Positions 1-6,790 of a DNA stretch of 6,790 nt are shown here, one piece after another. The stretch comes from Chloroflexota bacterium. GTDB lineage: Bacteria > Chloroflexota > Limnocylindria > Limnocylindrales > CSP1-4. The stretch's first letter is position 1; every line of letters begins with the position of its first letter. The stretch lies in the NCBI GenBank assembly GCA_013695505.1, contig JACDAH010000022.1, forward strand, positions 1 to 6,790, given 5' to 3'. Under the pieces are notes generated by a model. The model searched no databases. It was not told the DNA's origin and saw only the letters and a program-made list of their open reading frames with translations. A program made the position numbers and the translations under genes.

Positions 1-1853
1 TGGAGCTGGAGGTAGTACTTGACGATCTCGGTCGCGGCGTTGCCCTTCGTCCGCGAGTCGTAGGCGAACGCGAGGACGACGAGGTTCGAATCCTCGCGGG
101 CGATCGCCTTCATCCCATCCGGGTCCGCGCTCGTCTTCGTCGAATTCTTCGGAACGAAGGCGACGAACCACGAGTGGAACGGCAGGCGTCCGCGGCTGTC
201 GCGGATCCCGAACTCGGCCGTCCCGGACTTGCCCGCGACCACGATCGGCAGGTCGACGAGGTTGTAGGTGTGGCGGACCAGAACGACGTTGCGGGCGGCC
301 TCGCGCATCGTCTTCAGGATGTTGCGCGATACGTCGAGCCGCCGGATCAGCTTGGGCTTGAACGGCCGGACCACGGTCCCGTCCGGTCCGACGATCTCGC
401 GCACCATCTGCGGCTTGTAGAGCTTGCCGCCGTTGGCAAGCGCAGCGTAGGCGTTGATCAGCTGGATCGGCGTCACGACGTCGAATCCCTGGCCGATCCC
501 CGCCTGGTACGTCTCACCCGGGAAGATCGACTCGCCGAGCTGGCCTTCCTTCCAGGCGTTGTTCGGAACGATCCCGGCCACCTCACCGGGAAGATCGACT
601 CCCGTCGGTGCACCGAAGCCGTACTGGCGGGCCCAGTGAGCGAGGCGCTCGATGCCGAGCATGCCGGCGAGCTGGAAGAAGAACGTGTCGCTGGAGTGCG
701 CGAACCCGCACATGATTGTGCAAGGGCCCCAGCCCCGATGGTTCCACTCCCAGAACTTCGTCCGGCCGAGGAGCAGGTACGGCCGGGTCAGGACACGGCT
801 CTGGGCGTTGATCTTCCCGTCGCCGAGGGCGCCGGTTCCCGTGACGAGCTTGTAGGTGGATCCCGGCGGGTAATGAGCCTGGACCGCGTGGTTGAGGAGC
901 GGCTTGTTCTTGTCCTTCACCAGCTTCGTGAATTCCCGGTTGCTGATGCCGTGAGCGAAATCGTTGTTGTCGTAGGTCGGCAGGCTGACCATCGCGAGGA
1001 CCTCGCCGGTCTGCGGGTTCATCGCGATGACCACGCCCCGCTTCAGGCCGGCAGCGCGCATGCCCCACTGGAGCGCCTTCTGGGCGTTCAGCTGCTCCTT
1101 CACGTCGATCGTCAGCCGCAGGGAGTCGCCGGCCTGTGCCTGGCGCGTGGTCTCGAGGGTCTGGAGCTTGCGCCCGGTCGCGTCGCGCTCCACCGTCTCG
1201 CTGCCATACAGGCCCCGGAGGTCATCCTCGTAAAACGCCTCCAGGCCGGTCTTACCGAGAAGGTCGTCCGGTAGATAGCCCTGTTTCTTGAGCGTTTCGA
1301 GCTGGTCGGCGGACACCGGGCCGGTGTAGCCGAGGAGCTGCGACACGAGGGCTCCCTCCGGGTACTGGCGGCGGGCCTCCGACACGACCTCGACGCCGGG
1401 CATCGCGTCGCCCGCCTCGGCAAGGAGACGTGCCGTCGCCTCCGGGACGTCGTCGGCGATCCGGACGAGATCGAACCTCGATCCGGGGTTTCCGTCGATG
1501 GCCCCGTTGATGTCGCCGACCGGCATCGACAGGAGCGCTGCGAGCTTGGCGACGACTTCGTCACGGCGCTCCTCGGGGAGATCCACGGGCCGGACCTTCA
1601 CGGTCCACGTCGACACGTTCTTGACGAGCACCCGACCCTTCCGGTCGTAGATCAGGCCGCGCGACGAGGGGATTGCCTGCTGGACCTCGCGGTTCCCCTG
1701 GCTCAGGGCCGCGAACTGGCCGCCCTTGACGACCTGCAGATAGAACAGGCGCGTCGTGAGCCCGCCCAGCGCGAGGATCGCCGCAATGCCGAAGATCAGG
1801 AACCGGGATCCGGGGCGACCGGTGATGGGCCGCCCGTCAAGGTACGGGTTCAT
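1..1853 (-). CDS. mrdA: Penicillin-binding protein 2 (elongasome D,D-transpeptidase), 3' end outside window
   Basis: This class B penicillin-binding protein crosslinks peptidoglycan during side-wall elongation, working with RodA outside the cytoplasmic membrane. The window holds 617 codons from the ATG at 1853; the stop lies beyond position 1. Visible parts: a short cytoplasmic N-terminus, one membrane segment (about residues 18-38), the RGLIYDR motif (65-71) that opens the pedestal/dimerisation domain, and the transpeptidase domain from about residue 290. Its three active-site motifs are all present: STYK with nucleophile Ser332, SSD at 387-389 (the PBP2-type form of SxN) and KSGT at 542-545. 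E. coli PBP2 has 633 residues, so probably only a short C-terminal tail is missing. The start overlaps the mreD stop as ATGA, with GAGGAA 11 bases upstream (plus-strand 1865-1870), indicating translational coupling. Family membership is firm. SSD and the mreD neighbour favour PBP2 over the division enzyme FtsI. Confidence 0.95.
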   Translation of the reverse strand, partial: MNPYLDGRPITGRPGSRFLIFGIAAILALGGLTTRLFYLQVVKGGQFAALSQGNREVQQAIPSSRGLIYDRKGRVLVKNVSTWTVKVRPVDLPEERRDEVVAKLAALLSMPVGDINGAIDGNPGSRFDLVRIADDVPEATARLLAEAGDAMPGVEVVSEARRQYPEGALVSQLLGYTGPVSADQLETLKKQGYLPDDLLGKTGLEAFYEDDLRGLYGSETVERDATGRKLQTLETTRQAQAGDSLRLTIDVKEQLNAQKALQWGMRAAGLKRGVVIAMNPQTGEVLAMVSLPTYDNNDFAHGISNREFTKLVKDKNKPLLNHAVQAHYPPGSTYKLVTGTGALGDGKINAQSRVLTRPYLLLGRTKFWEWNHRGWGPCTIMCGFAHSSDTFFFQLAGMLGIERLAHWARQYGFGAPTGVDLPGEVAGIVPNNAWKEGQLGESIFPGETYQAGIGQGFDVVTPIQLINAYAALANGGKLYKPQMVREIVGPDGTVVRPFKPKLIRRLDVSRNILKTMREAARNVVLVRHTYNLVDLPIVVAGKSGTAEFGIRDSRGRLPFHSWFVAFVPKNSTKTSADPDGMKAIAREDSNLVVLAFAYDSRTKGNAATEIVKYYLQL

Positions 1854-2350
1854 CGGGCCGCCCGTTCCTCGTCCGCGAGCCGATCATGGATGGACACCAG
1901 GAGGGGTCCGAAGATCGCCGCCAGGAGCACGTCGTAGACCGCGCCGGGCAACACGATTCTGAGCGGGTCGCTGAGGGCTGCCGGCGGGCGGAGAACCGAG
2001 AACAGAACGACAAGGGTCATGGAATAGACAAGGCTCAGAAGTGCGGTGGCGATGATGGCGGCGATCGGACGGATCCGCGCCAGCGACCGAGCGAGGACGC
2101 TCGTGGCACCGACGGCAAGGAGCAAGGCGAACGCTGTGCTCCCCAACGGTCGCTGCGCCAGGGTGTCGAGAGCGATGCCCCCGACGAAGGCCCACACGAG
2201 CCCGCTGTCGAGTCCAGCGGCGACGGTCCAGACGACCGCCATGACGAAGACGAGATGCGGCTGGGCATCGCCCACCCGGAGGTATTGCGTGATGGTCGAT
2301 TCGAGTATGGCGGCCACCGTCGCTGCGATCGCGGCGACGAGCAACGTCAT
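1850..2350 (-). CDS. mreD: Rod shape-determining protein MreD
   Basis: MreD is a small multi-pass membrane protein of the elongasome that works with MreC, MreB, RodA and PBP2 to guide side-wall synthesis. The 166-residue product matches the usual family length (about 160-170) and is almost wholly hydrophobic. Likely membrane segments lie near residues 3-20, 32-48, 50-64, 71-88, 95-120 and 133-154. The central stretch with G-G-I-A-L-D (57-62) followed by P-L-G (68-70) fits the conserved Gly/Asp core of MreD proteins. The frame stays open for about 124 more codons upstream, but that extension is Arg/Ala-rich, not membrane-like, and encodes the parS sites, so the ATG at 2350 is preferred; a GAGGA lies about 10 bases before it. 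It overlaps mrdA by 4 bases. MreD sequences diverge strongly, so the call rests on length, topology and the mrdA neighbour together. mreC and mreB do not precede it. Confidence 0.85.
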   Translation of the reverse strand: MTLLVAAIAATVAAILESTITQYLRVGDAQPHLVFVMAVVWTVAAGLDSGLVWAFVGGIALDTLAQRPLGSTAFALLLAVGATSVLARSLARIRPIAAIIATALLSLVYSMTLVVLFSVLRPPAALSDPLRIVLPGAVYDVLLAAIFGPLLVSIHDRLADEERAAR

Positions 2351-2440
2351 GGCGGTCCGATCCTCGGCGAGCCCAGGGTCGCGCGCCCTGCATCGTGCGT
2401 GAAGTCCGACGACCTGCGGCGGCGGTGACTGTTCAGCGGC

Positions 2441-2470
2441 AGTATCCCACGCCTTTACAGAGCCCGGCAA
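2441..2470 (-). promoter_or_regulatory. Candidate promoter for mreD-mrdA
   Basis: Read on the minus strand, TTGCCG (plus 2465-2470) and GATACT (plus 2441-2446) are separated by 18 bases. Each matches the sigma-70 consensus at four of six positions. Transcription would begin near 2434, giving a leader of roughly 80 bases before the mreD ATG. The match is modest and could arise by chance, but it is the best minus-strand candidate I see near the gene. Confidence 0.25.
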
Positions 2471-2569
2471 TGTTCGGATTGCCGCAGAGGCACGAGATCC
2501 AGCGGCGCCGCCTGATTGCGCGTCTACCCCCGCGCTGGCGGTTCCACGCACCCGGCTCATCAGGGCGCC

Positions 2570-2585
2570 GGTTTCACGTGAAACC
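2570..2585. promoter_or_regulatory. parS: parS centromere site 1 (ParB binding site)
   Basis: This is a perfect 16-bp palindrome, GGTTTCACGTGAAACC. Its 14-bp core is identical to the core of the bacterial chromosomal parS consensus TGTTTCACGTGAAACA; only the outermost base pair differs. Symmetry extends one more base on each side (2569-2586). ParB loads here as a CTP-dependent clamp and spreads along the DNA. The site lies about 235 bp before parA, as expected for an origin-proximal par locus. Confidence 0.96.
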
Positions 2586-2644
2586 GCCGCGTCCAGGCCC
2601 GGCCGGCGGCATTCGTGAGCTCGCGGCGCCAGCAACGCCTTGAC

Positions 2645-2660
2645 GGTTTCACGTGAAACC
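2645..2660. promoter_or_regulatory. parS: parS centromere site 2 (ParB binding site)
   Basis: This is a second perfect copy of GGTTTCACGTGAAACC, identical to site 1 over all 16 bp. The centres (2577.5 and 2652.5) are exactly 75 bp apart, close to seven helical turns, so the two sites should face roughly the same side of the DNA. It lies about 160 bp before the parA start and 120 bp before the proposed parA -10 element. ParB loaded here could spread over the parA promoter and toward mreD. Confidence 0.96.
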
Positions 2661-2671
2661 CTGTTTTTAGC

Positions 2672-2691
2672 GATGCAGGTGCGCGTGCATC
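2672..2691. repeat. Short inverted repeat GATGCA-N8-TGCATC
   Basis: A perfect 6-bp inverted repeat with an 8-base GC-rich spacer lies 11 bp after parS site 2. No run of T follows on either strand in the position needed for an intrinsic terminator. It may be a protein-binding site or chance symmetry. Confidence 0.35.
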
Positions 2692-2721
2692 CGCGGGTGA
2701 GCCTCGATTGATCGCAAGGCA

Positions 2722-2731
2722 ATCGGCCGAT
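2722..2731. repeat. Perfect 10-bp palindrome ATCGGCCGAT
   Basis: This uninterrupted 10-bp palindrome lies about 50 bp before the proposed parA -10 element. It sits inside a denser set of symmetries: CGATTG-N9-CAATCG (2705-2725) and CGATG-N4-CATCG (2728-2741). Such palindromes are candidate operators, but no regulator family can be named from the sequence. Confidence 0.4.
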
Positions 2732-2751
2732 GCGATCATCGTTGGACCAAT

Positions 2752-2761
2752 CCCCGCGGGG
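2752..2761. repeat. Perfect 10-bp palindrome CCCCGCGGGG near the parA -35 region
   Basis: This uninterrupted palindrome is centred 30 bp from ATCGGCCGAT at 2722-2731. It overlaps where the -35 box would sit relative to the TAGAAT element at 2781, so a protein bound here could control parA transcription. All-GC palindromes are commoner by chance in GC-rich DNA, so the role is unproven. Confidence 0.4.
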
Positions 2762-2777
2762 CTCAGGGTGATCCGAA

Positions 2778-2786
2778 TGCTAGAAT
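2778..2786 (+). promoter_or_regulatory. Extended -10 promoter element for the parA operon
   Basis: TGCTAGAAT combines the TGn extension with TAGAAT, which matches the sigma-70 -10 consensus at five of six positions. No good -35 box is seen 16-18 bases upstream, which extended -10 promoters can tolerate. Transcription would start near 2793, leaving a leader of only about 28 bases before the parA GTG. It is the only AT-rich hexamer of this quality shortly before parA. Confidence 0.5.
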
Positions 2787-2820
2787 TCTGCTTCGTGAGC
2801 GCATCGAATCGGCGGTTCTA

Positions 2821-3692
2821 GTGGGTCAGACGATCGCCTGTGCCAACCAGAAGGGCGGGGTCGGCAAGACGACGACCGTGGTCAATCTGGCGGCCTACCT
2901 CGCCCTCGCGGGTGAGCGGGTGCTGGTCATCGACCTCGATCCCCAGGGAAACGCCACCAGCGGCTTCGGGATCGACCGCTCCACCCTCCCGGCGACGATC
3001 TACGACGTGGTTCTCGGCGACACCCCGTTGGCCGAAACCATCGTCCAAACGGCGATCAAGCAATGCGATCTCGCACCCGCATCAGTTGCGCTCGCCGGCG
3101 CGGAAGTCGAGCTCGCGGCGGCGGATCAGCGAGAACGGCGTCTGAAGCGCGTACTGGCATCGATCCGCGACGAATACGACTACATCTTCATCGACTGCCC
3201 ACCGTCGCTCGGTTTGCTAACCGTCAACGCTCTGACGGCCGCTGACTCCGTCCTCATTCCAACACAATGCGAGTACTACGCCCTGGAAGGCCTGTCCCAG
3301 CTGATGGCGACCTTGAACCTGGTCCGCGACAATCTGCATCCGGCGCTCGGGATCAAGGGCGTCGTGCTGACGATGTTCGACGGTCGAACCAACCTGTCGG
3401 CCGACGTGGCGGGCGAGGTCCGCAAGCACCTCGGCCCAGCGGTCTTCGACACCGTCATCCCGCGCAACGTGCGGTTGTCAGAGGCCCCGAGCTTCGGACT
3501 CCCGATCGCCTTGTACCGGAACGACTCCCGTGGAGCGATCGCCTACGCCGAGCTCGCAGACGAGCTGCGCCGCCGCGACGGGCACACGGTGCCGATCTCG
3601 GAAGACAAGAGCCCGTTGGATCGGACCGTGGCATCCATTCCGGCGCGAGTCGATGCGACTGCACGCGAGGGCGTCGCGGTCGGAGTGCCGCA

Positions 3693-3696
<4 letters not shown>
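2821..3696 (+). CDS. parA: Chromosome partitioning ATPase ParA (Soj family)
   Basis: ParA is a deviant Walker ATPase that binds DNA non-specifically as an ATP dimer. ParB-stimulated hydrolysis makes gradients that move the parS-ParB complex and separate new origins. The 291-residue product has the deviant Walker A motif KGGVGKTT (11-18, signature Lys11 and P-loop Lys16), the A' motif DLDPQGNAT (38-46) and a Walker B strand ending in D-C-P-P (125-128). The GTG at 2821 places the P-loop strand directly at the N-terminus, as in compact chromosomal Soj proteins; no clear Shine-Dalgarno precedes it, only a weak GGCGG. The canonical fold ends near residue 252, leaving a polar C-terminal tail of about 39 residues not seen in the roughly 253-residue B. 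subtilis Soj. Its stop overlaps the parB start (GTGA). The two parS sites upstream support a chromosomal role over MinD-like or plasmid alternatives. Confidence 0.95.

Positions 3697-6790
<3,094 letters not shown>

Larger units (their letters stand above)
2351..2820. other. Divergent intergenic region between mreD and parA (segregation control/centromere region)
   Basis: These 470 bp separate the left-reading mreD-mrdA pair from the right-reading parA operon. Reading frames cross it on both strands, but their products are Arg/Pro/Ala-rich with no recognisable domain, as expected by chance in GC-rich DNA. What it does hold is two perfect parS palindromes, several short inverted repeats between parS and parA, an extended -10 element before parA and a weak candidate promoter toward mreD. 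I found no tRNA, no sequence close to a TTATCCACA DnaA box, and no intrinsic terminator, which fits a divergent promoter region. Confidence 0.8.

Noticed and set aside
174..1274. A 366-codon open frame antisense to mrdA
   Set aside because: It is a shadow of the PBP2 gene, whose minus-strand frame has STYK, SSD and KSGT at proper spacing; the antisense product resembles no family I know.
2541..2548. GTTCCACG as a third, degenerate parS half-site
   Set aside because: Only one half matches (seven of eight bases); the other half has no parS symmetry, so ParB binding would not be expected.
2395..2643. An 82-codon plus-strand frame in the intergenic region
   Set aside because: The product is Pro/Arg-rich with no domain, it runs through parS site 1, and no good ribosome binding site was seen.
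2661..2691. Hairpin GATGCA/TGCATC next to a T-run as a terminator
   Set aside because: The T-run (2664-2668) precedes the stem on the plus strand, and on the minus strand the stem is followed by A residues, so neither orientation gives a terminator. It also lies between divergent genes, where none is needed.
2351..2722. A 124-codon N-terminal extension of mreD on the minus strand
   Set aside because: It is Arg/Ala-rich, not membrane-like, and translates both parS sites as VSRET; they share a frame only because 75 bp is a multiple of three. The MreD-like sequence begins at the ATG at 2350.
2351..2820. Replication origin (oriC) in the intergenic region
   Set aside because: parS sites suggest the origin is in the neighbourhood, but I saw no DnaA boxes, no AT-rich unwinding element and no dnaA gene.

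Overview
The window is a GC-rich piece of bacterial chromosome carrying core housekeeping genes. I see no mobile element, CRISPR array, rRNA or tRNA. Two oppositely directed gene clusters share a 470-bp intergenic region. Gene content, very high GC and non-AUG starts suit a GC-rich lineage such as Chloroflexota or deep Actinomycetota; this assignment is only an inference.

Left half, minus strand (1-2350): mreD is followed by mrdA (penicillin-binding protein 2), joined by a 4-bp ATGA overlap. This is the distal part of a cell-elongation (mre/mrd) cluster. MreD is a membrane protein of the elongasome and PBP2 is the D,D-transpeptidase that crosslinks its peptidoglycan. mrdA runs off the left edge near its C-terminus. 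mreB and mreC, normally just upstream of mreD, are not here: the DNA upstream of mreD is the intergenic region.

Centre (2351-2820): no convincing gene. It holds two perfect copies of a 16-bp parS palindrome, centred 75 bp apart, then a cluster of short palindromes, and an extended -10 promoter close to parA. A weaker promoter candidate points left toward mreD.

Right half, plus strand (2821-6790): parA, parB, gyrB and a partial hotdog-fold thioesterase-like gene. Each junction overlaps (GTGA, GTGA and an 11-bp TTG...TGA overlap), and all four genes appear to start with GTG or TTG. ParA and ParB with the adjacent parS sites form a complete chromosome segregation module. GyrB is the ATPase subunit of DNA gyrase; gyrA does not follow it. 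This looks like one translationally coupled operon for chromosome segregation and topology, placed back to back with an elongation operon. The individual genes are ordinary; the arrangement and the palindrome-rich control region are the points worth a second look.
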